Assembly (NCBI GenBank): GCA_024235015.1
Contig: JACKNG010000004.1
Location: forward strand, 496,001-560,000
Origin: Gammaproteobacteria bacterium
Lineage (GTDB): Bacteria; Pseudomonadota; Gammaproteobacteria; Ga0077536
Reading direction: 5' to 3'
Length of the DNA: 64,000 nt
Positions 1-8,871 of the stretch are shown piece after piece. The notes under the pieces are model-generated. The model had not been told where the DNA came from. It did not search any database and saw nothing but the letters and a program-made list of their open reading frames with translations. Position numbers and translations under genes: made by a program. How positions within the stretch are numbered: the first letter of the stretch is position 1; each line of letters starts with the position of its first letter.

Positions 1-213
1 CCGTGGCAGGAACTCTCGGCAACCGCGCTGCGCGGGGTCGTCGAGGCCTTCGTCTTGCGCGAGGGGACGGACTACGGTGCGGTCGAGGCGAGTTTCGACG
101 ACAAGGTCGCCGCGGTGCTGGTACAGGTCGAACGCGGCGAGGCGCAGATCCTGTTCGATCCGGCGACCCGCTCGGTGGAGATCGTGCCGGTCACGCGTTT
201 GCGCCGGCGCTGA
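1..213 (+). CDS. UPF0270 (YheU-like) family protein, 5' end cut by the window edge
   Basis: The reading frame is open from the first base and ends with TGA, giving 70 residues. The pattern PWQELS, then FVLREGTDYG, then a basic helix and a C-terminal IVP strand matches the small UPF0270 family, of which E. coli YheU is a member. Family members are about 70-75 residues, so only the first few residues (usually M-I/L-I) lie outside the window. The biochemical role of the family is unknown. It is mainly a gammaproteobacterial family, which helps place the organism. It converges on the next gene, with only 46 bases between the two stops. Confidence 0.85.
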   Translation, partial: PWQELSATALRGVVEAFVLREGTDYGAVEASFDDKVAAVLVQVERGEAQILFDPATRSVEIVPVTRLRRR

Positions 214-219
214 AGGGGC

Positions 220-238
220 GGGGCGCGCGCGGCGCCCC
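220..238. terminator. GC-rich hairpin between convergent genes
   Basis: A 7-bp perfect stem (GGGGCGC with GCGCCCC) with a 5-base loop sits in the 46-base gap between two converging genes. It could act as a bidirectional terminator, but there is no T tract on either side, so this is inferred from position and symmetry only. Confidence 0.3.
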
Positions 239-259
239 GGCCAGGACAGCCCGGGCGGT

Positions 260-652
260 TCAGGCCGGGTTGTTGCTGTTGAAGATGTCGATGTGGAGCT
301 TCCAGTCCTTGCCTTCTCGCTTCCACACCACGACGTACTTGGCCTTGTCCAGCACCATGCCTTTCTCGCCCTTCAACGTCGCCTCGCCGCGCTCGACGGC
401 GGTGGTGCCGTGCTGCTCGAGATCGACGGTACGCAGGCTGGCATTCTTGATGCCCATGGCGATGGCGCCGGCCCAGAAGTTGGCGATGGCCTTGGCGCCC
501 TTGCAGGCCTTGCTGTTGGGCGGCATGAGCACGGCACTCTTGGTGTAGAGCGCGGCCATGCCCTTGGCGTCACCGGCGGCGAGTCGTGCGCCGAGTTCCT
601 TGTTGTTGGCCTTGATGATGTCGGCGAGCGACGGCTTCTTTGCAGTAGCCAT
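260..652 (-). CDS. SnoaL-like / DUF4440 (NTF2-fold) protein
   Basis: A 130-residue soluble protein with no signal peptide. The order of an N-terminal helix (IIKANNKELGARLAAGD), the block GMAALYTKSAVLMPPNS, a central G-A-I-A-M-G helix and the C-terminal strands YVVVWKREGKDWKLHIDIFNS is typical of DUF4440/SnoaL-like proteins of the NTF2 fold. Some members are isomerases or hydrolases, many have no known activity. The ATG at 652 was chosen because GGGAGGA precedes it at good spacing; the frame stays open upstream but without a better start. The 170 bases upstream hold no gene. The exact role cannot be told from sequence. Confidence 0.8.
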   Translation of the reverse strand: MATAKKPSLADIIKANNKELGARLAAGDAKGMAALYTKSAVLMPPNSKACKGAKAIANFWAGAIAMGIKNASLRTVDLEQHGTTAVERGEATLKGEKGMVLDKAKYVVVWKREGKDWKLHIDIFNSNNPA

Positions 653-822
653 GGCGTGGAGTCCTCCCTTGCCGGTGTGTCCCGGTCGTAGTTGTGTGGC
701 GGGCCAAGTGTAGACCAAGTTCGCGCGCCGGGACGCCGCGTGCGTGGCGGTGGGTCGGGCCGGCCGTGGCGGGTGTCCGCCGGGGCGGCGCGCGGCACCC
801 CGGCGGCGGATGGCGAGAGCTG

Positions 823-1545
823 CTAGCCGCCGAGTACGGCCTTGAGCTCGGCCAGGTTGTGAATGACGTGGTCGGGGGTCGCGGTGCCGCGGCCGGTCTG
901 CAGCGGTGGTTCCATGCCGCCGTCGACGATCAGCGCGGTCTGCATGCCGAGCGCCGCGGCGCCGACGATGTCGTGCTCGGGCGAATCGCCGACGAACAGC
1001 ACGTCCGCGGGCGCGTACCCGGAGAGCTCGAGCGCGTGCTCGAAGAAGCGGCGGTCCGGCTTGCAGGATTGCGCCGACTCCGAGCTCGTCCAGTGGTGAA
1101 AGAAGTCGCCGAGGCCGGCGCGGCCGATCAGCGGCACCAGCATGTCGTCGTCGATGTTCGAGACCACCGAGAGGTAGAGATCGCGTGCCTTGAGGTGGGC
1201 GAGGGTGTCTAGGCAGTCCTCCTTCAGCACCAGGCAGTCGACGATGGCCTGCCGGTGCGCTTCGAGGTACCACTCGAACACCGCGTCGTCGGCCGCGGCG
1301 CCGAGCTCGGCGGCGAAACCGCGCAGGGTGTCGAGGAAGAAATCGCGATGCAGGTAGTAGGTCTTGTCGGCGTAGGCGTGGGCGGCGTCGCGCTGGGCCG
1401 CGCTGTAAGCCTCGCCGATGCGGCGGCGATCGGCCGCGACCCCGAGCCGCTCGGCTGCCTCGGCCAGCAGCGGCATGGTCGCGCGCGGCACGTTGCGGTA
1501 GCTGTAGAGCGTGCCGCCGAGATCGAAGAACACCGCGCGGGTCAT
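823..1545 (-). CDS. HAD-superfamily (subfamily IA-type) hydrolase
   Basis: A 240-residue haloacid-dehalogenase-type hydrolase. Motif I is FFDLGGTLY with the nucleophile Asp8, followed by a helical cap, the motif II region SVVSNIDDD, motif III Lys in CKPDRRFF and motif IV VGDSPEHDIVGA. Oddly, the second Asp of the DxD motif, normally the general acid/base of phosphatases, is Gly10; a subset of HAD proteins share DxGGT, so it may be a slow or atypical phosphatase. The ATG overlaps the stop of surE by four bases (ATGA), so the two are translationally coupled; a role in nucleotide or phosphoester salvage is a guess from that pairing. Confidence 0.88.
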   Translation of the reverse strand: MTRAVFFDLGGTLYSYRNVPRATMPLLAEAAERLGVAADRRRIGEAYSAAQRDAAHAYADKTYYLHRDFFLDTLRGFAAELGAAADDAVFEWYLEAHRQAIVDCLVLKEDCLDTLAHLKARDLYLSVVSNIDDDMLVPLIGRAGLGDFFHHWTSSESAQSCKPDRRFFEHALELSGYAPADVLFVGDSPEHDIVGAAALGMQTALIVDGGMEPPLQTGRGTATPDHVIHNLAELKAVLGG

Positions 1546-2321
1546 GCCAGCAGCCCGTCCAGGCGTGCTTTCCAGCCGTGGTCGGTCATGTCCATGCGCA
1601 CCGGGGTGACGGCGATGGCGCGGTCGGCCACGGCATCGAGATCGGTGCCCTGCGGTGCGGCATGCTCGGGATAGCTGATCTTGACCCAGAAGTAGGGCTG
1701 GCCGCGGGCGTCGACGCGGGGGTCGATGGTGAACGAGCCGGGCGGGCGCTGGCCCTGGGTGGTGAGGCGCACCCCGTTGACCTGGTCCGGCGGGCAGTCG
1801 GGGAAGTTGATGTTGAAGAACGAACCGGCCGGCCAGTCCTCGAGTTCGAGCAGGCGGCGGATGAGTTCAGGCGCGTAGCGGCGGGACGGCGCGTAGTCGG
1901 CAACCCCGCCGGGCGGGCGGATCTGCGACAGGGCGATGGAACGGATGCCGAGCTGGGTGCCCTCCATCGCCGCGGCGATGGTCCCGGAGTAGGTCAGGTC
2001 CTCGCCGAGGTTGGCGCCGGAGTTGATGCCGGACAGCACCACGGTGGGCTGGCCGTCGGTCATGAACTGCCACAGCGCCATCAGCACGCAGTCGGTCGGC
2101 GTACCGCCGACCTGGTAGCGCTTGGGCCCGAGCTGGCGCATGCGGATGGGGTTGGTGATCGAGACCGAGTGGCCGGCCCCGCTGCGTTCGCTGTCGGGCG
2201 CCACCACCCACACGTCATCGGTGATGCCGCGCGCGATTTCCTCGAGCAGTTCGAGCCCGGGGGAGTGGATGCCGTCGTCGTTGGTGATGAGGATGCGGTG
2301 CTTGCCGGTCGGTGTACTCAT
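1542..2321 (-). CDS. surE: 5'/3'-nucleotidase SurE
   Basis: A 259-residue metal-dependent nucleotidase that dephosphorylates nucleoside monophosphates (and, in some members, short polyphosphate) in the cytosol; it is linked to stationary-phase survival. The N-terminal metal motif ITNDDGIHSPG, then VVAPDSERSGAGHSVS and SGINSGANLGEDLTYSGTIAAAMEG are the full SurE signature. The length is normal for the family. In many proteobacteria surE is followed by pcm and nlpD; here it is followed instead by a HAD hydrolase whose start overlaps its stop. No strong promoter was recognised in the 84-base gap upstream. Confidence 0.97.
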   Translation of the reverse strand: MSTPTGKHRILITNDDGIHSPGLELLEEIARGITDDVWVVAPDSERSGAGHSVSITNPIRMRQLGPKRYQVGGTPTDCVLMALWQFMTDGQPTVVLSGINSGANLGEDLTYSGTIAAAMEGTQLGIRSIALSQIRPPGGVADYAPSRRYAPELIRRLLELEDWPAGSFFNINFPDCPPDQVNGVRLTTQGQRPPGSFTIDPRVDARGQPYFWVKISYPEHAAPQGTDLDAVADRAIAVTPVRMDMTDHGWKARLDGLLA

Positions 2322-2405
2322 GGGCGGCGAGTATAGCCCGAAGCGGTTACCGTGGTGCGTTGCAGCACCGGGTGCCGCGCCCGCGCCGGGCGCGGCGTGG
2401 CGGGT

Positions 2406-2897
2406 TCAGCCGAGCGGCTCGTCCGCCTGCTGGCCGGCGTGGTACTCGGTGTAGACGTAGATCGGCAGCGACAGCTGACCGAGGCGATCCTCGATGATCG
2501 GCCACACCACGCTCCACGACAGCCCGCCGACCCCGGTGGCGAGACGCGGCAGGGCGAGCGACTTGAAGTTCTCCTGGGCGATCAGCTTGGCCAGGTCGCG
2601 CAGGGCGTCGCGCACGTTCTTCTCCGTCGCCTTGCCCGGCTTGCCACCGTGGCCGTAGCCGCCTTCCTGGGTCAGCAGGTTGACGATGCGCACCCCGCCG
2701 GCGCCGCCCCACAGCCAGGCTGTACCGGCCTGCGGGTGGTGCTGGTTGCACCAGTGGTGGAAGTCCTTGTGCATGGCCGGGTAGCGCTCGTGCAGGGCGA
2801 GCGCAAGGCCCTGGTTCATGGGATCGTTGGCGGCCACGCCGTGGGCGATGACCTGGGCGCGGGAAAGGAGGATGTCACCGGAAACGGGATGCAGCAT
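2406..2897 (-). CDS. Macro-domain-like protein (possible ADP-ribose binding or hydrolysis)
   Basis: A 163-residue protein with a macro-domain-like layout: VSGDILLSRAQVIAHGVAAND near the N-terminus, where macro domains bind ADP-ribose, a G-G-A-G-G-V-R-I-V-N-L-L-T strand, and SLALPRLATGVGGLSWSVV, resembling the P-x-I-G-x-G-x-G-G loop. The Asn usually needed for deacylase or hydrolase activity lies in the first block (AND). The ATG at 2897 starts directly at the domain; a longer in-frame start at 2981 would add 28 residues without any family resemblance. Substrate and role are unknown. Confidence 0.75.
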   Translation of the reverse strand: MLHPVSGDILLSRAQVIAHGVAANDPMNQGLALALHERYPAMHKDFHHWCNQHHPQAGTAWLWGGAGGVRIVNLLTQEGGYGHGGKPGKATEKNVRDALRDLAKLIAQENFKSLALPRLATGVGGLSWSVVWPIIEDRLGQLSLPIYVYTEYHAGQQADEPLG

Positions 2898-2998
2898 GAA
2901 GGGTCTCTCGGTTGGGCTCGGTTGGCGAATGTGCGGCACATGCTCGCCCATCCGGCGCCGGGCGACCTTGATCTGCCGCAACCGCGGTCAGGCCCGCC

Positions 2999-3955
2999 TC
3001 AGGCGGTGAACGCGAGCCAGCCGACGTAGGCGCCGTAGGCGCCGAGCAGCAAGGCGCCCTCGCCCCGGACCAGGCGGCGCCCGGTCGATGCCAGCGGCCA
3101 CACCGCGAGGGCGAACAGCAGCATTACGCCGAGCGCGTCCCAGCCGACCTCGCCGCGCGGCAGCGGCGTGACCACCGCCGTCACGCCGAGGATGCCGAGG
3201 ACGTTGAACAGGTTGCTGCCGATGACGTTGCCGAGCGCGATGTCGCCCTGGCCGCGCAGCGCGGCGACGATCGAGGCGGCGAGTTCCGGCAGGCTGGTGC
3301 CGACGGCGACCACGGTCAGGCCGATCACGGCCTGGCTGACGCCCAGCGCGGTGGCCAGTGCGACGGCGGCGGTGACCAGCGCCTTGCCACCGCCGACCAG
3401 CGCCAGCAGGCCGGCGCCGACCAGCAGCAGGTGGCGGCCGATCGAGCCCTGATCGGCGGGCAGGGCCGCGGCGAACTCGGCCTGGTTCTCCGCCGTCTCG
3501 CGCCGGGATTGCCACAGGGTGAAGCCGATGTAGCTGACGAGAGCGGTGACGAGGACGGCGCCGTCGCCGCGTCCGACGGTGCCATCGAGGAGCAGCGCCA
3601 CCATCAGCACGCAGGCCGCGAGCATCAGCGGGCTGTCGATGCGCAGCACGTTGACGTGTACTTCGAGCGGGCGAATCAAGGCGGCGATACCGAGGATGAG
3701 GCCTACGTTGGCGATGTTCGAGCCGACCACGTTGCCGACCGCGATGTCGCTGGCGCCACCCAGCGCGGCCTGCAGCGAGACCACCAGTTCGGGCGCGCTG
3801 GTGCCGAAGGCGACCACGGTCAGGCCGATGGCGAGCGGCGAGATCCCGGTGCGCGCGGCGAGCGCCGCGGCACCGCGCACCAGCCACTCGCCGCCGAAGT
3901 AGAGCAGGACGAGCCCGAGCGTGGCCTGGCCTGCCGTGATCAGCCATGCAGTCAT
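2999..3955 (-). CDS. Calcium/sodium antiporter of the CaCA family
   Basis: A 318-residue inner-membrane protein with about ten hydrophobic segments and the two signature alpha-repeats of cation/Ca2+ exchangers: GTSAPELVVS with GNVVGSNIANVGLILG in the first half, and GTSLPELAAS with GNVIGSNLFNVLGILG in the second. The conserved Glu and Asn residues of each repeat form the ion site. Length and layout match E. coli YrbG-type exchangers, which move Na+ or K+ against Ca2+. The start at 3955 (MTAWLI) was preferred to an upstream one because it begins right at the first membrane segment. Which ions it carries cannot be read from the sequence. Confidence 0.93.
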   Translation of the reverse strand: MTAWLITAGQATLGLVLLYFGGEWLVRGAAALAARTGISPLAIGLTVVAFGTSAPELVVSLQAALGGASDIAVGNVVGSNIANVGLILGIAALIRPLEVHVNVLRIDSPLMLAACVLMVALLLDGTVGRGDGAVLVTALVSYIGFTLWQSRRETAENQAEFAAALPADQGSIGRHLLLVGAGLLALVGGGKALVTAAVALATALGVSQAVIGLTVVAVGTSLPELAASIVAALRGQGDIALGNVIGSNLFNVLGILGVTAVVTPLPRGEVGWDALGVMLLFALAVWPLASTGRRLVRGEGALLLGAYGAYVGWLAFTA

Positions 3956-4013
3956 CGCAACGTATCCAGGCCGGGACGCCGGCAGTATCGCAAGCGTGCC
4001 CGGCGCTGTCGCC

Positions 4014-4370
4014 TCACGCCGCGGCGAGCTGCCCGCGCATGACGAAGTAGACCGCGCCCAGCACGCACAGCGCTGCCCACAGGTAATCGAGCTTGAGCGG
4101 TTCGCGCAAATACAGCACGGCAAAGGGTACGAACACCGACAGGGTGATGACCTCCTGGAGGATCTTGAGCTGGGCGATGCTCATGACGGTATGACCGACC
4201 CGGTTGGCGGGGACCTGCAGCAGGTACTCGGCGAGCGCGATGCACCAGCTCGCCAGCGCGGCGACCAGCCACGGCTTGTGGTTGAGCGCCTTGAGGTGCG
4301 CGTACCAGGCGAAGGTCATGAAGACGTTGCTGAGGGTGAGGCCGGCGACGGCGAGGAGAACGGCTTTCAT
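4014..4370 (-). CDS. DMT-type four-helix membrane protein (DUF486)
   Basis: A 118-residue protein with four hydrophobic helices. The blocks TFAWYAHLK, WCIALAEYLLQVPANRVGH, SIAQLKILQEVITLSVFVPFA and YLREPLKLDYLW are those of DUF486, a small family related to drug/metabolite transporters. Function is unknown; small four-helix members of this superfamily often act as dimers that export compounds. It lies 58 bases upstream of the exchanger gene on the same strand and may be co-transcribed with it. The 196 bases upstream (4371-4566) show no gene. Confidence 0.88.
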   Translation of the reverse strand: MKAVLLAVAGLTLSNVFMTFAWYAHLKALNHKPWLVAALASWCIALAEYLLQVPANRVGHTVMSIAQLKILQEVITLSVFVPFAVLYLREPLKLDYLWAALCVLGAVYFVMRGQLAAA

Positions 4371-4566
4371 ACGGCCCTTTCGACGCGCATTGCGGCGCGC
4401 GGTTCAGGCGGTGGGCGAATCGTGCGTCGCGCGAGCGTCGCCGCCTGCTGCCGGTAACGCGCGGCGGAGCACACGCGGGCGCGCTACGTGCAGCCGGTAC
4501 GGGGGCGGCCCTGCCACCGGGCGCAGGTGGGGCGTGTCGCAGTGTGCGCGAGAGGTCTGCCGGCGC

Positions 4567-5004
4567 TCAGCCGGTGCGGCCGCTGACGTCGCGCAGGCGG
4601 CGCTCGACGGCTTCGGCCTTGTCCGCGCCGCCGCCGAGGAATTCGGGCGCGGCACGGTAGTAGCGCAGCAGGTCTTCGAGTGCTTCGACGTCGTTCGGCG
4701 CGAGTTCGACCGCCTGCTCGAGGGCGGCGACGGTCTTGCGCGCCAAGGACATGGCCTCGATCCAGCCGGCGCGTTCGGCCAGGCGGCCGTAGCTCTTGCC
4801 GAGCAGGTGGGCGCAGCGGGCGCAGTCGGGTTCGACCGTCATCGCCGCTTCCAGCAGCTCGACCGCGCGGCTGAACTCGCTGGTCTCGTAGGCGCGCAGC
4901 GCGAGCAGGTAACCCGGGATCGCGTCGCTCGCGCCCAGCTCGGCACGCGCGCCGCCGGCGAGGGCGGCGAGGAGAACGACGGTGAGCAGGCGGTGGCGTG
5001 TCAT
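4567..5004 (-). CDS. Periplasmic TPR-repeat protein
   Basis: A 145-residue protein with an N-terminal signal peptide (basic MTRHR, hydrophobic LLTVVLLAALAGG, cleavage after ARA) followed by helical repeats spaced like tetratricopeptide repeats: ALRAYETSEFSRAVELLEAAMTVEPD and TVAALEQAVELAPNDVEALEDLL. A C-A-R-C-A-H motif in the first loop is notable because two cysteines lie close together in a presumably oxidising compartment. It is likely a small periplasmic adaptor; partner and role are unknown. The neighbours give no operon clue. Confidence 0.72.
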   Translation of the reverse strand: MTRHRLLTVVLLAALAGGARAELGASDAIPGYLLALRAYETSEFSRAVELLEAAMTVEPDCARCAHLLGKSYGRLAERAGWIEAMSLARKTVAALEQAVELAPNDVEALEDLLRYYRAAPEFLGGGADKAEAVERRLRDVSGRTG

Positions 5005-5123
5005 GGGCGGCGTGGCGTAGACCGTGAACGGCCGCGGATTCTAGGGGAATTTGCCAATGGATGCGAATGCTTACGCGCCGAACCGCGAGTGGATGCGAGT
5101 TGTGCGGCGGGCCGCGGGCGGGC

Positions 5124-8100
5124 TCAGGCGCAGAGCCGCCCGAGCAGTTCGACGAGCGGCCCGTCGTCGATGGGTTTCGGCAGGTAGGCCTTGATGCCGG
5201 CGGCCAGGGCGTCGCGCTCGTCGATCGTGGCGCTGTAACCCGAGACCAGGATGATTGGCAGCGCCGGCCGCAGCCGGAGCATCGCACGCGCGAGTTCGTA
5301 GCCGGTCAGCCCCGGCATGGTCTGATCGGTGATCACGGCGTCGAAGGCGTCCGGGTCGGCGCTGAAGCGCTCGAGCGCCAGGCGCGCTTCGGTCATGGTG
5401 GTTACCGCGTAGCCTTCCAGCCCGAGGAGTTCGCCGAGAAAGGTCGCAACCGCGGCTTCGTCGTCGACGACGAGCACGCGTCGACGGGCCGGCGCGTCGG
5501 TGGCGGGCGTCACCGGCTTGGCCTCGGCCGGTAGGGTGACCGCCGGCAGCAGTACTTCGAAACGCGCGCCGAGCCCGGCCGCGCTGTCGACGCGCAGGTG
5601 GCCGTGGTGGGCATGCACGATGCCGTGGCACATGGCCAGGCCCATGCCCGCCCCGGCGCCCTGCGGCTTGGTGCTGTAAAACGGTTCGAACAGGCGATCG
5701 CGGGTGGCTTCGTCGATGCCGGGGCCGTCGTCGACGACGGTGATGCAGACGTAGTCGCCGTCGAAATCGGTATGGCAGGAGGCGCAGTGGCCCCGCGTTG
5801 CGCCGCGGTAGCCGGCCTCGATGCGTACGTGGCCGCGCTCGCCGGTGGCGTCGCGCGCGTTGATGCACAGGTTGACCAGCACCTGCTGGAGCTGGACCGG
5901 GTCGGCGAGCGCCGCCGGCAGCCGCGGGCCGACGTCGACCTCCAGGGTCAGCGTACTCGGCAGCATCGGCCGCAGCAGGCGCAGCGACTCCTCGATCGTG
6001 TGGGCGACGTCGACGGGTTGGGCGGTGCTGGCCTGGGCGCGGCCGAAGGCCATCAATTGCTGCACCATGTCGCGCGCCCGCTCGCCGGCGTGCTGGACCT
6101 CGTGCAGGTAGCCGAGCAGGCGCGGCTCGACCTCGCTGCCGTAGCGTCGCAGGGCGAGGCCCGAGTAGCCCAGGATGGCGGCGATGACGTTGTTGAAGTC
6201 ATGCGCGATGCCGCCGGTCAGCAGGCCGATCGATTCCATCTTCTGGGCCTGCAGGAGTTGCGCACGCAGCGCCTCCTGCTCGAGTTCGCCGCGGCGCCGG
6301 GCGTCGATGTCGGCGGTGATGCCGTAGAAGCCCAGCACACGGCCGCCCTCGATACGTGCACGTGCCGTGATTTCGTACCAGCGCGACTCCATGCCGGGTA
6401 GCTGGGCGCGGTAGGCGACGCGGATCTCCTCGCCGTCGGGTGCGCTGATCTTGGCGCGGAAGGTGCCCATGACCTGTTCGCGATCCGCGTCGTGGATCAT
6501 GGCCATGAAGCGCCGCATGTAGATCTTGCCATCCGCCGCGCGGTATTCCGGACGCACCGCGCTGATGCTCTTCACCTCGTCGCTGTGGGCATCCCAGTAC
6601 CACGGGATCATGCCGGCGTAGGACAACGCCAGGTTGAGGTGCGCGGCGCTCTCGACCAGCGCCTGTTCGGCTTCCTTCTGCGCCGTGATGTCGGCCAGGT
6701 AGCCGTTCCACACGATGCTGCCGTCCGCTTCGCGCAGCGGCGTGGCGTGACCCATGATCCAGTGCACGCGGCCATCCGGGTGGTGGATGCGCACGTCTTC
6801 GCGCCACGGCGACAGGGTCAGCGCGGAGTGCTCGATGGAACTGCTCAGGCGGCGCACGTCGTCGCGATGGACGATGGACAGGATGTTGTCGAAACTGGTT
6901 TCGGCCGCGCTGCGGCTGATGCCCAGCAGCGCGGTCACGGCGTGGCTGGTGTAGTGGAACGCCATGTGGCCGTCGGGTGCGCGGCGGAACTGGTAGAGCA
7001 CGCCGGGGACGAGGCGCGACAGGGTCGCGAAACGTTCCTCGGCCTCGCAGCGCTGCGCGTCGAGCGCGGCGCGGTCGCTGACGTCGATGACCACACCGCG
7101 GACCAGCGACACCGCACCGTCGTCGTCGGCGACCGAGGTGTAGCGTGCTTCGATGGTGGCGTAACGGTCGCCCGGCAGGCGCACGCGGTACTCGAGGGAA
7201 TTCGTCTCGCCTGCTGCGGGCGGGTGTTCGAAGACGTGCTGGACGCTGGCGCGGTCGTCGGGGTGGATGGCATCCACGAAAGCGGCGGTCGGCCAGCTGC
7301 TGCGGGTCTCGTCGACGTGGAAGATACGCGCGAGGCTGGGCGGGCCGCTCAGCTCGTCGCGGCGGAGATCCCATTCGAACGGGGCGACGTGGGCCTTGCG
7401 CATCACGCTTTCCAGGCGCGCCTGGCTGCGCGCGAGTTCGCGCGCGGTCTGTTCGCGCTCGGTGACGTCGATGGCGACGCCGTGCAGGTGGCGGTGGCCC
7501 GATCTCTCGACCAGCCGGTAGCGAGCCTCGATGTGGCGCAGGCCACGCTGCGGGTGCTCGATGCGGAAGGTCACCGCGACGCCGTCGGGATTGGCGAGTG
7601 CGCCCGGGTCGGCACCGCCGGCAAAGGCGTCGTGCAGGGCGCCGTCGTCGGCGTGTACGCGCGCCGCGACATCGCTGGCGGCGTAGCGGCCGGCGTCCCA
7701 GGGGATGCCGAGCAGTGCCGCGAACGCGGCCGAGCAGCGCCCCCGAGCGGCGCCGATCTCGCGCTCGAACCAGCCCATGTGGGCCTCGACCTCGGCCAGT
7801 TCGAGCAGGGGTGGTTCATCGCTGGCCGCAACCGGCGCGATGGATACCAGCACGGCGCCCGTCGCGAGGCCGCGCAGTGGCGTGATTTCGACGACGCGGG
7901 CGGCGCCGCCCGCGGCCGTGGCGGCGAGTGTCAGGTGCCGCGCCTCGCCGTCGGCAGCCACTGCCTGCAAGGCGTCCGCGCAGGTCGTCACAGCGGCCGC
8001 GGGCAGCAGCGCTGCCAGGGGGCGGCCGACGGCGTCCGCGGCAGCGTCGTCGGCGTCAGCCGTGCAGGCGAGGACCACGCCGGCGGCGTCGACGATGTAG

Positions 8101-8267
8101 CTTGCCCGCGGGGGGGAAAGCGCGGTGCTCGGCGGCTCGGCGCCTTCGATGCCGGCGGGGGCGTAACGGGCGGGCTGGTTCACCCCCGCGTTAGCGGCCG
8201 CCGCCGGCGCACGTTGAGCGCTGGAGGCGGCTCTTGGTCCCGGATCAGAAGCGCGCGGCGAGCTCAC
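5124..8267 (-). CDS. Multi-PAS hybrid sensor histidine kinase with C-terminal receiver
   Basis: A protein of up to 1047 residues without a clear membrane segment. About five PAS-type sensor modules fill residues 55-660, several followed by PAC-like blocks. The kinase core has the phospho-acceptor His at about 689 in GIAHDFNN, then N-box NLCINARDA and G-boxes DDGPGI and GMGLAMCHGIV. A receiver domain occupies about 929-1047 with acceptor Asp at about 981 in ITDQTMPG and the conserved Lys in YLPKPID. The first ATG (8267) overlaps the azoreductase gene by 23 bases; a GTG at the start of VNQPARYAPAG is an alternative, so the first 35-40 residues are uncertain. No separate output regulator is adjacent; the signal is unknown. 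Confidence 0.9.
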   Translation of the reverse strand: MSSPRASDPGPRAASSAQRAPAAAANAGVNQPARYAPAGIEGAEPPSTALSPPRASYIVDAAGVVLACTADADDAAADAVGRPLAALLPAAAVTTCADALQAVAADGEARHLTLAATAAGGAARVVEITPLRGLATGAVLVSIAPVAASDEPPLLELAEVEAHMGWFEREIGAARGRCSAAFAALLGIPWDAGRYAASDVAARVHADDGALHDAFAGGADPGALANPDGVAVTFRIEHPQRGLRHIEARYRLVERSGHRHLHGVAIDVTEREQTARELARSQARLESVMRKAHVAPFEWDLRRDELSGPPSLARIFHVDETRSSWPTAAFVDAIHPDDRASVQHVFEHPPAAGETNSLEYRVRLPGDRYATIEARYTSVADDDGAVSLVRGVVIDVSDRAALDAQRCEAEERFATLSRLVPGVLYQFRRAPDGHMAFHYTSHAVTALLGISRSAAETSFDNILSIVHRDDVRRLSSSIEHSALTLSPWREDVRIHHPDGRVHWIMGHATPLREADGSIVWNGYLADITAQKEAEQALVESAAHLNLALSYAGMIPWYWDAHSDEVKSISAVRPEYRAADGKIYMRRFMAMIHDADREQVMGTFRAKISAPDGEEIRVAYRAQLPGMESRWYEITARARIEGGRVLGFYGITADIDARRRGELEQEALRAQLLQAQKMESIGLLTGGIAHDFNNVIAAILGYSGLALRRYGSEVEPRLLGYLHEVQHAGERARDMVQQLMAFGRAQASTAQPVDVAHTIEESLRLLRPMLPSTLTLEVDVGPRLPAALADPVQLQQVLVNLCINARDATGERGHVRIEAGYRGATRGHCASCHTDFDGDYVCITVVDDGPGIDEATRDRLFEPFYSTKPQGAGAGMGLAMCHGIVHAHHGHLRVDSAAGLGARFEVLLPAVTLPAEAKPVTPATDAPARRRVLVVDDEAAVATFLGELLGLEGYAVTTMTEARLALERFSADPDAFDAVITDQTMPGLTGYELARAMLRLRPALPIILVSGYSATIDERDALAAGIKAYLPKPIDDGPLVELLGRLCA

Positions 8268-8871
8268 GCGCCCGGGCGACGGCCGCCGCGACCGTGGCCG
8301 TGACGTCGTCGGCGGCGCCGAGCGTCGGGGCGACCGTCAGGCGCTCGACGTCGGTGAGGCCGACGAAGCCGAGCCAGCCCTCGAAGGCGGGCTTCTGCAG
8401 GTCGAAGGCCTCGGCGCCGCTGCCCGCGTGGTAGGCGCCGCCGCTGGCGTAGATGGCGACCGCCGGGCCGGAGACCAGGCCGCTGTAACCGCTGGCCGGG
8501 TCGAAGGCGAAGGTCAGTCCGGGCTGGGTGACGATGTCGATGTAATGCTTCACCACGTAGGGCAGGCCGAAATTCCACATCGGTACCGAGAACAGGTACT
8601 TGTCGGCACTCTTGAAGCGTTCGGCCACTGCTTCGACCTCGCCCCAGGCGGCCTGTTCCGCGGTGCTCGGCGCCTGGCCGTGGAGAATGGCGTACTTGGC
8701 GTCGAGCATGGCGCCGTCGAAACGCGGCAGGTCGGCGTTCCAGAGATCGAGGCGATCGACGGTGTCGCCGGGGTGGGCGGCGGCATAGGCCTCGATGAAG
8801 GCCTCGGCGACGGTGATGGAATGGGAGCGTCCCTTGCGCGGGGAGGCTTCGACGTAGAGCAGTCGGGCCAT
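8245..8871 (-). CDS. azoR: FMN-dependent NADH-azoreductase / flavodoxin-fold NAD(P)H:quinone reductase
   Basis: A 208-residue cytosolic flavoenzyme. The N-terminal phosphate loop ASPRKGRSHS binds FMN phosphate, PMWNFGLPYVVKHYIDIVTQPGLTF is the AzoR signature around the flavin ring, and IYASGGAY follows. These enzymes reduce quinones and azo dyes with NADH by two-electron transfer. The ATG at 8871 begins at the family's usual position; the longer frame upstream is proline/arginine-rich and not domain-like. Its stop overlaps the possible start of the hybrid kinase on the same strand, so the two may share a transcript. Confidence 0.92.
   Translation of the reverse strand: MARLLYVEASPRKGRSHSITVAEAFIEAYAAAHPGDTVDRLDLWNADLPRFDGAMLDAKYAILHGQAPSTAEQAAWGEVEAVAERFKSADKYLFSVPMWNFGLPYVVKHYIDIVTQPGLTFAFDPASGYSGLVSGPAVAIYASGGAYHAGSGAEAFDLQKPAFEGWLGFVGLTDVERLTVAPTLGAADDVTATVAAAVARARELAARF

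Noticed and set aside
5719..5790. CxxCH in the hybrid kinase as a c-type heme site
   Set aside because: The protein has no export signal and the motif is inside an ATPase domain; heme c attachment occurs outside the cytosol.
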